A stretch of 64,000 bases of DNA from positions 372,001 to 436,000 of the forward strand of contig JAESUZ010004534.1 of NCBI GenBank assembly GCA_017311185.1, given 5' to 3'. The position numbers were made by a program, and so were the translations under genes. The notes under the pieces were generated by a model that saw only the letters and a list, made by a program, of their open reading frames with translations, ran no database searches and was not told the DNA's origin. Positions 1-12,399 of this stretch are shown piece after piece (within the stretch, counting starts at the first letter, position 1; the number at the start of each line of letters is the position of its first letter). This stretch comes from Proteles cristata cristata. Its lineage: Eukaryota; Chordata; Mammalia; Carnivora; Hyaenidae.

Positions 1-164
1 TATAATCTAGGATAATTTCCAAAATCCAAAATAAACCATCGTACCCATGAAAGTCAACTTGCAGTTCACAAAACATCTCTTAAGCATAAATTAAGCTGCT
101 CAGCTTTCGTTCTGTAGCTGGAGACCAGTTTTGCTACTTTGGACCAATTAACCTAAATTTAAAA

Positions 165-196
165 TTAGTTTTAAATTTAATTAGTTTTAAATTTAA
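165..196. repeat. Perfect 16 bp tandem duplication
   Basis: The unit TTAGTTTTAAATTTAA occurs at 165-180 and again at 181-196 without mismatch, in a very AT-rich stretch where AAATTTAA motifs recur just upstream (155-165). Confidence 0.95.
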
Positions 197-1782
197 ACTT
201 TAAAGAAATCTGTTAGGCTATGCATAAACATAAAAAGGTAAATTTACTTTCTTTTGCAAGAATTTTAATTTTTAGTTCGGATCAAACACAATCCATCTTA
301 TACCTAAAATCACATTTTTATAACAAACGTAATTATATTTTAAATTGAATATTCTCATCTTCTTAAGTAATAAAACTTGAACAGTACATTCCTGTTGTTA
401 TATAAAAATACATAGTATATCTGGGCATCCATTAGACTGTACCATTAACAGAAATTTATCAGCACAATGTTATGCATCAAAGATTAACAATTTTAGCAAA
501 ATTCCTCTTTAAGAAAGTCACCAGTTGATGTGAGAGCGAACACAATGAAGCAAGCGATGAAGAACAGCGTGAGTCTCTGTTGCATTTCTGTTCAGGAGAG
601 ACGTTTGCCTTGTGTAGAACTCCAGGATATCTCTTCGGCTACCTGTGTTTCAATGGCAGCCGTGTGTTTGACGCAGAACAGCTTTTGTAAAGCGTGGACT
701 CAGTTTTATTCTTTCAGAAAATCATCTTTGCTAGAAAAGTGATCCCGTGTCCCTCTGAGGACATTTGGCCTTACGATATTTGTTAAAATGACATTAAATG
801 AAAGAGCCATTTGTTTTAGTTCCAACAAAATCTGACACCCATATCCCAGCTCATTAATCATAAGAAATGACCGAATTAAGAAAGTAACTCATTGCTATAA
901 AGCAGTCTTTCAGATTATCATGAAGTTTAATTTCCTTTTTGGACAACTTCATTAAATACGTTTCTGCTAGCAATAACTTGTGTGGTCCTTTTTTCTAAAG
1001 GACTTGGAGAATACCCTTTTAGGTGAAAAATCATATAATAATGACATTTTAAACTATTTAGTGACTTTTCAAAAGCTTGCTCTTTAATTATTTAGAATCC
1101 CGAAAGAACATTATAGACTAAGAGCAAGTGATTTACAGATACCTCTAGAATGATAATCCTTTATTTTGGTGTTGTTTAATCTGAATTTCATTTAGGAGAA
1201 TAGGGTTACCTGAATTGAATTTCTCATGACTTTTGTCCTGTAATCTTCTTTTGTGACAAATTTGCCTTCATTTTCTCATAATATCCATTATGTTTCTTTG
1301 AAAGTATGAAATAGAGACCACAACAGAAATCTTGGATGATATATTTCAAATCTTTCCTATATGTGTGTGGCATCTCTACCATTTTATCTTCTCAGACCTG
1401 CATGTGACAATCAGCTCATTTATAATTTGTCACTTATAAATGTTCATACATTATTCATTGAATTAAAAGGGCAAAACGATTTCTATTGTTGCATTAATTT
1501 ATGCATGTCATTTTCCATTTGGTTATGTTTCTCCTTAGCTTCAGAAATTTGGCAGTCATCTTACTGTTTTACCTGCTAGGCTCACAAATCCAATTACAAC
1601 TTCTTTTAGAAAACAAGCATTTTAAATTAATTTCTCCTACTTTTCACTCAAAAAAAATATTTCCTGGAAACAAATGTAATACTGTTTCTTAGAACAACTC
1701 CTTTAATTTTTAAATCAGAACTCCATTATTGGTAATTTTCTTGAGGACAAGAGGGTTTGTTACAGTACATATTAAATTCCAT

Positions 1783-2532
1783 AAGTATCAGATAAAGGGC
1801 TAGTATCCAAAATCTATAAGGAACTCACCAAACTCCACACCCAAAAAACAAACAATCCAGTGAAGAAATGGGCAGAAGATATGAACAGACACTTCTCCAA
1901 AGAGGACATCCAGATGGCCAACAGACACATGAAACGATGCTCTGCATCCCTCCTCATCAGGGAAATACAAATCAAAACCACACTGAGATACCACCCCATG
2001 CCAGTCAGAGTGGCTAAAATGAGCCAATCAGAAGACTCCAGATGCTGGCGAGGATGTGGAAAAATGGGCACCCTCCTACACTGTGGGTGGGAATGTAAAC
2101 TGGTGCAACCCCTCTGGAAAACAGTGTGGAGGTTCCTCAAAAAATTAACAGTAGAACTCCCCTATGATCCAGCAGTAGCACTGCTAGGAATTTACCCAAG
2201 GGATACGGAAATGCTGACGCATAGGGTCACATGTACCCCAATGTTCATAGCAGCACTCTCCACAATAGCTAAAACCTGGAAAGAGCCTAAGTGTCCATCA
2301 ACAGATGAATGGATCAAGAAGATGTGGTTTATCTATACGATGGAATACTACACGGCAATGAGAAAGAATGAACTCTGGCCATGTGTAGCAACATGGATGG
2401 AACCTGAGGGTGTTAATGCTGAGCGAAATAAGTCAGGCAGAGAAGGACAGATTCCATATGTTTGCACATATAGGAGGATTAGGAGGAACTTAACAGAGGA
2501 CTATGGGTGAGAAGAAGGGGAAAAACAGTGGA
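1783..2532 (+). mobile_element. L1 fragment, ORF2 C-terminal part, 3' end missing
   Basis: The sequence matches the 3' third of L1 ORF2. A frame at 1860-2510 stays open for 216 codons and contains the well-known C-terminal motifs [44 protein letters not shown] and [13 protein letters not shown]. The 5' edge is a truncation, as is usual for L1. The element stops abruptly around 2532, before the 3' UTR and poly-A that the sister copy at 48919-49332 retains. It is non-functional: no reverse transcriptase or endonuclease region is present. Confidence 0.93.
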
Positions 2533-3310
2533 TGAGAGGGTTCTGCAGAAAGCCCTTTGGTATGGCCAACGGCATGACCCTGGCAAGTTCCTCCCCTGTC
2601 CAGCTCTCGTCAGGGCTCAGTTCACTGACACAGGCTTGAGCCGTCCACTGAGAAAAGTTGCTATAGCTTCCCTCTACTGCATTCACTCTGATAGTTCTAA
2701 ACTTACATTCCTCTGAAGTGAAATACTGCACTAAACCCTCTAGCCTACACCAAAATAGCCAATGAGCATGTAAAATAATTTAATTTTCCTAAACCCCTCC
2801 TTTAATTCCTGACATAGTTCTTCCCTATACCAGAATAACCCATAGTTACAAGTCAGTCACTAATATTCTCATGTATAACATTTTCCACAAAAAATTAACC
2901 ACTTTGGCATTAATTACTGTTTCTCAGAGAACTAGATCGTGAGCTTATAATAATTAACAAATTATGTTAAAAATGAGATATTTATTTGGTCCCATGAGTA
3001 CTGAAATCAGGAACTCTAGTAGGAAAACTGGTGGGAATATAATACTTACATATAATCACATAACAATTTGCTAAATCCTTTTCTATTGGCTCTTACTAGG
3101 TTTGAAAAGAGTATAGGTTTTCCCACTGAGCAAATAATAATGCAAATAGATCCAGCTGCATATTTAATTATGAATTACGATCTTTTAAAGAGATCATACC
3201 ATATATGTCTTTTTGATAGCAAAAACAAAGTTACTAAAGTGATTGTGTTTATATATAATTTGACAATCTATTTGTATATATTTCAGGTATTTATTACTAG
3301 TTCCCTACTT

Positions 3311-3326
3311 TAAAAAAAAAAAAAAA
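3311..3326. repeat. A homopolymer run
   Basis: A run of 16 A. It could be the tail of a decayed retroelement, but the 200 bp upstream match no family I recognise. Confidence 0.8.
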
Positions 3327-4198
3327 CACTGTGATATGGATTTCATTTTTTCCTTTGGAAGGAAACTCTGAAAATACAGGTGAGCTTAGAGAGGGATGTG
3401 AGGGTGCCTGTCACTGCTCGCTCTGCTAATATGACAGCCAGGTCAGGCTACAGGTTGAACCTTCAGGACACACATGTCTGCATTTCAGTTTCTCCGGGGA
3501 TTCCCCCCGCCCCAAGCGTCTGGAGGACTTTTTCATATTGTTACAAGTCCTGGGCTAAGAAGCCTGGGCTGGAAAAGACTCATTTTTCTTTATTAGGACT
3601 TACGGCAGACATTTGGCTCCTCTGTTTGCCTGCACCTGGCCCTGCAAAGTAGTTATACTTGCCCATGAGTCACTTGTTGTCCAGAGAGAGCCAAAAAACC
3701 CCACTGACCTTGATGAGCCAGGAAGGGAGCCTCACTAGAAGCTGTATTACTTCCAGGTAGAGGGGGTTTGAAATGGATTCCACCAGCCCATGAGAGCCCT
3801 GACATGGTCAGCTCCCTCCTTGCTACCCAGGAGAGGGGCCATGAGTTTTTAGATCACTTACCACAAAAATGACAGTACCCCCTACTCCTCCTCATTTATC
3901 ACTGCTCAAGAAAGCAGAAAAGACAATAAAACAAACATGTAGTCATGAACAAGCAGAGAAAAATTGTTCTCATAAAAGGGACCCAGAAACTGAAACAACT
4001 GAAACTCAGAAATCCAAGATAAATGAGTACAAGAGTTTCCCACTCAAGTACAATTGATGAAGACATAGCAGGGTTTGGTTTTGTTTTTTAAATGTCTCAA
4101 GCACAGGCAATTAAGGCAAAAAGCAAATTTCCTGAAACTGGCTAAAACTTTCAAAAAAAATGAACCGAAAAAGCATATGGTTGATGTTAAGAATTATT

Positions 4199-4408
4199 TT
4201 TAATGTTTATTTATTTGTGAAAGAGAGAAGGGCAGGGAGAATGATTGGGGCAGAGAGAGAGAGAGGGAGTCACAGAATCCAAAGCAGGCTCCAGGCTCTG
4301 AGCTGTCAGCACAGAGCCTGACACAGGGCTTGTACCCATGAACCATGACATCATGACCTGAGCTGAAATCAGATGCCCAACCAACTGAGTCACCCAGGCG
4401 CCTCAAGA
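4199..4408 (-). mobile_element. CAN-SINE (feline tRNA-Lys SINE), antisense to NALCN
   Basis: Read on the minus strand it has the tRNA-like head (GGCGCCTGGGTGAC...), a CT-rich body and an ATTT-type tail. It is flanked by direct repeats AAGAATTATT at 4189-4198 and 4409-4418, the target-site duplication. Several bases differ from the other copies, including one extra tract in the GA-rich part, so it is not among the youngest. Confidence 0.93.
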
Positions 4409-6589
4409 AAGAATTATTAATATGGGAGATCAAGTGAAGGAAAATGGCAGAAATTGTGAGGGGAAAAGCACAAGAGACTAGACACTTCAGTGTCTAATAT
4501 TAGTCCCTGGAGGAAAAAGAGAATGGATAGAAGAAAAGTAATAATAAATGAGATTGAAAAATGTTCCTAAATTGAGGAAAAGCATACATCAGTAGATCAA
4601 AAGGAGCCACTGAATCTCAGGATGATTAAGTGAAAAAAAAAAAAAGATACATTAATAAACATACCCTGATGACCTTTCTCAGTTGCAAGCATTAAAAAAA
4701 ATTTTTTTCAGCCTCTAAACAGGCTTAAATAACATGTGAAAACAAGAAATACACTGTGCATCAGATGACTCATCTATAATATTGGAACATAGGTAGTGAG
4801 TCAATATTTGTATAGACTGTTAAGAGGAAAGAATCTGTGTGCAGCCAGAATTGTCATGTCCATGTTAAAAATGCATTTTGGACAGAGAAGATTTAAGAGA
4901 GTATGCAACCTGTGATATTTATCTGAGCAAACTACTCCAAAATATGATACTCATATCAGAGAAACAGAAGAGTAGATCAGAAAAGAAGCTGACAAAGAAA
5001 GAAAGGGTGTGGGTATTGGATCCAAATGAAAGATGATTTTTTTTAAAAAAATGCCAAATAAGAATCTCTGAAAAAAAAAAGAAATAATTATGGTTTAAGA
5101 AACTAGAAGTAAATGTGTAAACAATCTCAGCAAATGCAGGATTTAGGAAGGGGCATGATACCCATGGAGCATGGGGTGACAGAAGTATGCTATGAAATTT
5201 GTGGACAGGTGGGGGTGTGAGGGATGGGTGAGCAAGCAGATTATGTGGGAGAACGAGAAGCTTACCATTATTTCATTTTGATGTGATAATAAAAAAGGAT
5301 AGATTGATTTCTGGCAGTTGAGAATTGAACTGTGGGATTAGAAAAGCAGAGTAGAATGTCCAAACTAACAAGGAGAGAAAGAAATCAGCAACAGTCTGAC
5401 CAAGTCAGAAAAGACAAGAAAAAGTTATAAGATGAAATAGCAATGATTTACAAAAAAACTGGAAAGAAGATCAAGTCTAATTTTGATACATTAAATGTGT
5501 ACAGGTTGAATTTTCCTATCAAAAGTCATAGAAAATCCAATTATGCTTAAACACAAACACAAATAGTATATTGGTTATAAGAAACACATACAAGGTGGCC
5601 CCAAAAGGTGGCTGAGAACTGTCTCTATGAAGCAACTAAAAGTGACATCTAAGGTATTAAAACATTGTAAATGCTTAGAAGAACATGCAAAAGATTAAGG
5701 AATATTCTCAATGCCAAAAACTTTTGTGTGATTGGAGTGTGGAACATGAGATGGACACTAATGCCAGTGGCTGCCCTCTAGGGATATGCCCTTTGCATAT
5801 CCTTGTCACCAAAGGATATTGCCATTTTAAGAGCTATAACCAGCATAGAAGAAGAGGCTGTGAGCATGAGGTGCCAGAACAGAGACCCCCGCATAACAAA
5901 GGACACATGAGGTCTGTGCTTCAATGATAAAAGGAAAAAGTCCATCCTCAAAAGGATGTGCAGAGGAAAACTTCAGTCTTGACACTGACTCCAGATGGAT
6001 GGAAAAAGAGTAAGCTTTACTGTAAATGTGTCAGCACAAGCCCGCCCTCACATGGGGTTGGAGTTCCCATGGGTTGTACCTACTTTCAAATAGGAGATCA
6101 TTCTTATTTTATTTAAGAAATTATTGATCATGCAAAATATGGAAAACTCCACAGAAAATTTGATAAAGCTACTGTAAGCCTAGCCAAATTCTGATAATGG
6201 TAGTGCAGGTAAAGTTATAGATGAATTTCATATATGACAATAGCTATAAATATTATAAATAAAATGTTAATAATATCCAGCAGGTTAGCATTACCGTCTA
6301 AGATTTATTCGAGGAATACATAAATGGTCAACATCAAGGACTTGTGTGGTACATCCCATTGCCTCAAGGAATTAAAAGCTAAAATCCTGTGAGTGGAATA
6401 GGAAGTGAATGGAAGTCCTTAAACATGGTAGCAATTAATTACCAAAACCCACTGAAACCATTATATATGAATGCTAGAAAATTTTCTTTGAAAATAGGAG
6501 CACATTATGGATTCTTTTTGCCACTTCATTGGGTAGTAGCTGAATGAATTAACGCAAACTTCAAAATAAGTTTTGAAAAAAATCTTATC

Positions 6590-7400
6590 TTCATTTGCAG
6601 ATATAGAAAATCACTATAGATAAATCAATATCTTTTTTCTCCACTGGAACTAACTAGGTGGAAGTTGTAAAAAACAAATTAAAGAAGATTAAAAAATGCA
6701 TTTGAATTTGTTATTGCAATATTCATAAAAATAAATTTCACAAGCAACCAACAACTTCTTCGTGGGAGAAATTTTTTATTAAAGAACATAGTGCAAATAA
6801 ATAGAAAGTGTGTTCTTGGATATGAAGACTCGATAGTAATCCTTCTAAAGTCCAATTTTGTTTTAAAAGGTAAAGAAAAAACGTAAAATGGTAAAAATAG
6901 ATATATATATGACCATATACAATCTAGAGTGCTTGTAGAGCTAATGCCACCAAAGTTAAAAATCAGACTAATGACTAGAGAAAAAATATTTGCAGTTCAT
7001 GTAATGGACAAAGATTAATGTCCTTAATATCAACAACTCCAAAAACTGATTAGAAAGACAAAACACCACCAGAGAAAACTGGCAAGGTTATGAACAGTAA
7101 AATTGTTTTAAAAAGAAAAATCCAAATGATCAATACATATATGAACAGATAAGCAAAGATTTGATTAACTTTGATTACATCTGGGGATCCTTCAGATTTA
7201 GGACAGGAAATCCTTTCCTACCTTGCTGGAAGCCAAAAGACTTACTATAACATTTTGAAAATAATCCCTTAATATTTTCTAAAATATCAAACATGCAAAC
7301 TCATCCTTTGCCCCAGCAATGCCAGCTTTGAGAATCTATTCATAGACATAAAAACCCAATAAAATACTGGTATTGCTTAAGGATAGTGCAGTCTTGTTTT
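6590..7400 (+). mobile_element. Ancient L1/HAL1-like fragment
   Basis: Diverged sequence resembles the 3' part of an old L1M or HAL1 element in sense orientation. 6960-7130 matches the usual 'GACTAGAGAAAAAATATTTG...' to 'GATTAGAAAGACAAA' passage, and 7290-7400 the later 'CCCCAGCAATGCC...' passage. No frame survives. The 5' limit is uncertain. Confidence 0.55.
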
Positions 7401-8682
7401 AGAATTAGCAAAATGCTTAACCATTTTTCCTAGTTCCTTATTAAAGAAGCACCACCCTTCAACAAATCAGTAAGGAAAATGCTGAATTAAATAAACACTG
7501 AAGACTTCTGGGTTAGATGGCACAGTAGGAGGACCCTAAGCTCACCTGATCCCACGGATACAAGTAGGTAAAACACACATCAGTGTAAATAATCCAGAAA
7601 GCAACCTGAGGACTGGCAGAACAGAGTCCCCGCAGCTAAATGTAGAGAAGAAGGTAGGAAGGGCAGAGACATGGTCAAGAGCTATATGACCTTGAGGACT
7701 GTCCACGGAGAGGAGGGATGCCTGGGCATGGAAAGCAAAGAGTAACAGATCCACACACCAGGCAGCCCAAGTACAGGGAGCCTGCATAGGGAAGAGGAAG
7801 TAATTTGACTCTGGAAAAGCAGAAGGACCTAATTTCAGGAATTCTTAAAATCAGTGGGGCATAACACTTGAAACTTTAAAAGTCAGCAGACCCTGCTCTG
7901 GGAGGGCCTGAAAGGCAATAGGAAAATGATTCCCTGGCCCTTAAAAGACAACGCAACAAACAGCCCCAGGGAGATACAGCATAGAAACAACAGTCTGAAA
8001 AACACCTGGGATTTATGGGAGGGACATTTGTTTACTAATCTCAGAGCATGTGTTAGAGGAGCTGGGGTCTTTAGGAGACCTCCATGCTTCTTCTGCAGAC
8101 CTGCCCCCTTCAATACACTCTTGGCGGGAACCCAGCCAAAGCAGTGCCACAAACCTGGCAGTATGTAAACATACCCAAGAGGGGCCAGCACCACCCTAAA
8201 GTGACTCTTAACCCTGGGAGAGAGGAAGATAACTACACACACCAGTCTTACTGTGGCACCAGCACTGGGTTGGGGGCAGACATCTTCTCTGATTCCTGGT
8301 CCTACCCATCAATGAAAACTTTTCAGGGGACAACACATGGGAAGCACCCTACAGTTTGGTTCTACTGCATCTCTGGCAAAACCTGGTCTGACTCAACTCA
8401 AGTCCAAAGCAATCCCAGTCTAGCCCACTAACAACACCAGGGACACAGCCCTGCCCAAAACAGGGAAAGAGAACAATTGGAGATGACTAGACTGAAGGCA
8501 GAAAAGGCTCAGCCATAACATTAGGGCACACACAACATAATAGGAGATACCCTTTGAGCACCAAGTTCTGGTGAGTAGAGGACATTGCACTACAGGAACT
8601 CTTCTTCATCAGGCCACTACTTCCAAGAGAGATGTAGCCGACTTTCCTAACACATAGATGTAGACCCAGAGAGTTAAACAAA

Positions 8683-9759
8683 ATGAGAATACAGAGGAAT
8701 ATTTCACAAGTGAGAGAACAGGACAAAATTATAGCAAGAGAGTTAAATGAAATAGAAGTAATATGCCTAATAAAGAATTTAAGGTCATAAAGATATTAGA
8801 ATTGAGAAAAGTGTGGAGGACCTCGGTGAGGAGGTCCTAAACAAAGAGAAAGAAAACATAAAAAGAACCAATCAGAGATGAAGAACTCAATAACTAAAAT
8901 TAAAAATACACTAGATGGAATAAATAGACTAGAAGAAGCAGAAGAATGGATCAGCGACCTGAAAAACAGGAATGTAAAGCAATCAAGCTGAACAAGAGAG
9001 AGAAAAAATAATAATAAATTAGATTTAGGGAACTCAGTGACACCATCAAGCATAATAGCATTTGCATTATGGGGATCCCAGAAGAAGAGAGAGAGAGGGG
9101 CACCTGGGTGGCTCAATCGGTTTAGAGTCCAACTTCAGCTCAGGCAATGATCTCATTAGTTTGTGAGTTCGAGCTCTGCATCAGGCTCTGTCCTGGCAAC
9201 TCAGGGCCTGGAGCCTTCTTCTGATTCTGTGTCTCCCTCTTTCTGCTCCTCCCCCATTTATGCTCTGTCTCTCTCTCTTAAAAGCAAATAAACATTTTTA
9301 AAAATTTTTAAAAATTAGGAGAGAGAAAGAGAGGCAGAAAATTTACTTTAAGAAAAAATAGCTGAAAATTTGGAGGAGGAAACAAATTCAGATCCAGAAG
9401 GTAGAGAGCCCTAAACAAAATCAACCAAGGAGGTCCACACCAAGACACATAATAATTAAAATGGCAGAAAGTGGTGACAAATTAAGAATTCTATAAAATC
9501 AGTAAAAGAAAACCATTACACACAAGGGAAACCACATAAGGATATCAGATGATTATTCAGCAAAAACTTTTCAGGCCAGAAGGGAGTGTCCTAATATATT
9601 TAAAGTGCTGAAAGAAAAAAACCTGTAGCCAAGAATACTATATCCAATAAGCTTATCATTCAGAATAGAAAGAAAGAGAGTTTCCTAAGCAAACAAAAGT
9701 TAAAGGAATTCATGATCACTAAACCAGCTCTACAAGAAATGTTAAAAAGGATTCTTTGA
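8683..9759 (+). pseudogene. L1 ORF1 relic (chaperone/RNA-binding protein), disrupted
   Basis: Intact L1 ORF1 makes a trimeric coiled-coil RNA-binding protein that coats L1 RNA. Here the start region, coiled coil and C-terminal passages are recognisable (for example ...FRIERKKESFLSKQKLKEFMI at 9658-9720, read with allowance for errors), but frameshifts, stops and a 200 bp SINE insertion break it. Confidence 0.85.
9097..9310 (+). mobile_element. CAN-SINE inserted in L1 ORF1, sense to NALCN
   Basis: The + strand head GGGGCACCTGGGTGGCTCAATCGG is followed by the box-B-like passage GTGAGTTCGAGCTCTGC, a CT-rich body and an A-rich tail ending near 9310. It lands in the GAAGAAGAGAGAGAG stretch of L1 ORF1. 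GA-rich sequence on both sides is consistent with a target duplication, whose exact limits are blurred. Confidence 0.9.
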
Positions 9760-10159
9760 GTGGAAAATAAGACCCTATTAACAGTAAAAAAAAAAAAAAT
9801 CAGAGAAAACAAAAGCAGTAAAATTAAGTATATCTATACAAATCAGTCAAAGGATTCATAAAATAAAAGGATGTTAAGTGTGACACCATATACCTAAAAA
9901 TGTGGAAGGGATCAGAGTAAAGAATGGGTTTGAACTTAAGCAACCATCAACTTAATATAGACTGCTATATGCATAAGATGTTAGGTACAAACCTAATGGA
10001 AAACAAAAACAAAAACCAGTAATAGCTATGCAAAAAAAAATAAAGAGAAGGGACTCCACATATGTCACTAAAGTTAAGCCAGCCAACTGTGAGAGAAGAT
10101 AGCAAGAGAAGAAAGGAACAGAGAATAACTACAAAAACAACCATAAAACAAGTCACAAA

Positions 10160-10529
10160 ATGGCAGTAAGTACATACCTATCAATAATTACTTTGAATAT
10201 AAATGGACTAAATATTCCAATCAAAAGACATAGGGTGACAAAATGGATAAAAAGCAAGACGCATCTGTATGTTGCCTATAAGAGACTCATTTCAGACTTA
10301 AAGACATATGGACATTGAAAGTAAAGGGATGGAAAAGCATTTATCATGCAAGTAGAAGTTAAAAGAAAGCTAGGGTAGCAGTACTTATATCAGACAAAAT
10401 AAACTTTCAAACAAAGACTATAACAAGAGACAAAGAAGGACACTATAGAATCATAAAGGGAATGATCCAAGAAGATACAAAAATTATAGATATTTATGCA
10501 TCCAACATGGGAGCTATCCAATTTTCCTA
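10160..10529 (+). pseudogene. L1 ORF2 5' relic (endonuclease domain start)
   Basis: The first approximately 120 codons of ORF2 are recognisable from an ATG at 10160, in the order TYLSIITLNINGLN, then passages around RLISDLKTYGH and AVLISDKINFQTK. An in-frame break (RSKS*GSSTYI type) and the abrupt end at about 10529 rule out function. The reverse transcriptase region does not follow in this orientation. Confidence 0.8.
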
Positions 10530-11065
10530 ACACAATTGAGATTGTTGAAAAAAGACTATATTTTTCCCACTGCATATTCTTGTCTTTTTTGTCACAGACT
10601 AATTGATGAGGTAATCATGGGTTTATTTCTGGGCTCTCTGTTCTGTTGATCTATGTGTTTGTTTTTGTGCCAAAATGATACTGTCTTGATTACTACCACT
10701 TTCTAGTATATCTTATAATCTGGGATTGTGATACCTGCCATTTTCTTATTTTTCAAAATTGCTTTGGCCATTCAGGATCTTTGGTGGTTCTGTAAAAATT
10801 TTAAGATTGTTTGTTCTAGTTCTTATTACTTCTTCCTTACCAATTTGGATGCCTTTTATTTCTTTTTCTTGTCTGATTGCTGTGGCTTGAACTTCCAGTA
10901 CTATGTTGAATAAAACTGGTGAGAGCAGACATCCTTGTTTTCTTCCTGATGTTAGGAGGAGATTTCTTACTTTTCAACTTTGAGTATGATGTTAGCTGCA
11001 AGTTTTTCATATGTGACCTTTATCATGTAATATGAGTGAGAAAAAAATCCCTTCTGATACTTTGT
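10530..11065 (-). mobile_element. L1 ORF2 middle fragment, inverted relative to the L1 just upstream
   Basis: Read on the minus strand this matches the L1 ORF2 reverse transcriptase to post-RT region. On the + strand the familiar antisense passages are seen: GATCTATGTGTTTGTTTTTG (10650-10669), TTTTAAGATTGTTTGTTCTAG (10800-10820) and ACTATGTTGAATAAAACTGG (10900-10919). About 300-400 bp of the usual sequence is missing at 10821. The junction with the sense L1 is sharp, at about 10530. Confidence 0.85.
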
Positions 11066-11413
11066 GTTGGCCTAGAGCTCTCCACTATTCCTATTTTCCA
11101 ATAAATCATATGGTGTCTTCTCAGAGGGATATGTTTGACTAACTCCAATACCCACTCTTGTGCTCTTTAATTATAAGTTAATTTTATATTACACACTTTA
11201 ATTCCAGCTGCAAACATTTTTTATAAAATGAGAATTCTTACCCATAGGACAAGGAAAAATTACATGCTGTGTTTATGAGTGTATTTTATAATGTTGGTAT
11301 TAGTAACAGCAAATTCATAATATGAATATGAATAGCAAATTCATAAAATTAATGTGATAGATTAAATGGTTGTACTATTTAGTAATATAGTAATATTCAT
11401 TGTTAACTTTCTT

Positions 11414-11443
11414 TTTTCTAATTTTTTTTAACATTTATTCATT

Positions 11444-11482
<39 letters not shown>

Positions 11483-11643
11483 AGGGAAAGAGCAGAGAGA
11501 GAGGAAGACACACAATCTGAAGACAGGCTCCGGGCTCTGAGCTGTCAGCACAGAACCCGATGCGGGGCTCAAACTCACTGACCGTGAGATAATGAACCGA
11601 GCCTAAGTCGGACGCTTAACCGACTCAGCCACCCAGGCGCCCC
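11414..11643 (-). mobile_element. CAN-SINE with expanded GA tract, antisense to NALCN
   Basis: Target-site duplication CATTGTTAACTTTCTT is perfect at 11398-11413 and 11644-11659. The body holds an uninterrupted GA run (11447-11480, about 17 units) and a well-preserved tRNA-like head with few changes. It is probably a relatively recent insertion, ending 583 bp upstream of the S2-S3 exon. Confidence 0.95.
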
Positions 11644-12180
11644 CATTGTTAACTTTCTTAATTAATAATGTAGGCATAAATCATATTAATGTATTAATTT
11701 ATGTGTGCATATACACACACATAATGCTTGATATAGAATCCAAATTTCTTTGCTTGTTTATGTGGCCCAAAACATAAACGAGAGCTACACTTTTGTATTT
11801 TAGCTTTATGATGCTTAATAAAATGCAAGTCATTTTACAATATGCCATATGCATTATAGAAACTATCTTTGGAAAACACAAGTTATGGAAAAATGCAACC
11901 TTATGAAAATGTCTTTGTATATAGAATTCCACAAGTGGCAATAACTTTTAAATAATATCAAGTAGTGGATAATAAAGAAATAATACCACTTATAAACATT
12001 TAACATTTTAACACGTTTTACTGATTGCTTAAGAAGTTTTTGGTCTTCTATGTTCCGGTTAGTGTTTTTCAAACCCATTTTTTTAAATAACATGTCATTC
12101 TAGATCATTGTGGGCCTTTCATTTTATATAATAGCAGCTGAATTTACACACTAACAAATGTATGAAGCATTTTGAAATAA

Positions 12181-12399
<219 letters not shown>

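Larger units (their letters stand above)
7503..10529 (+). mobile_element. L1 5' half: 5' UTR, ORF1 relic and start of ORF2 (split by a SINE)
   Basis: 7503-8682 matches the carnivore-type L1 5' UTR, including the GGCACAGTAGGAGGA start region. ORF1 begins at the ATG at 8683 and can be followed, through frameshifts, to a stop near 9757. It has the coiled-coil passage around 8878-8990 (KNTLDGINRLEEAEEWISDL) and later RNA-binding passages. A SINE interrupts it at 9097-9300. After a 400 bp spacer, ORF2 starts near 10160 with an endonuclease-domain passage like TLNINGLNIPIKRHR, then stops matching at about 10529. It has many stops and frameshifts and is inactive. Retention of a complete-looking 5' end is uncommon, as most copies are 5' truncated. 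Confidence 0.9.

Noticed and set aside
1860..2510. 216-codon open frame, the longest in the window
   Set aside because: It is the C-terminal part of L1 ORF2, not a host gene.
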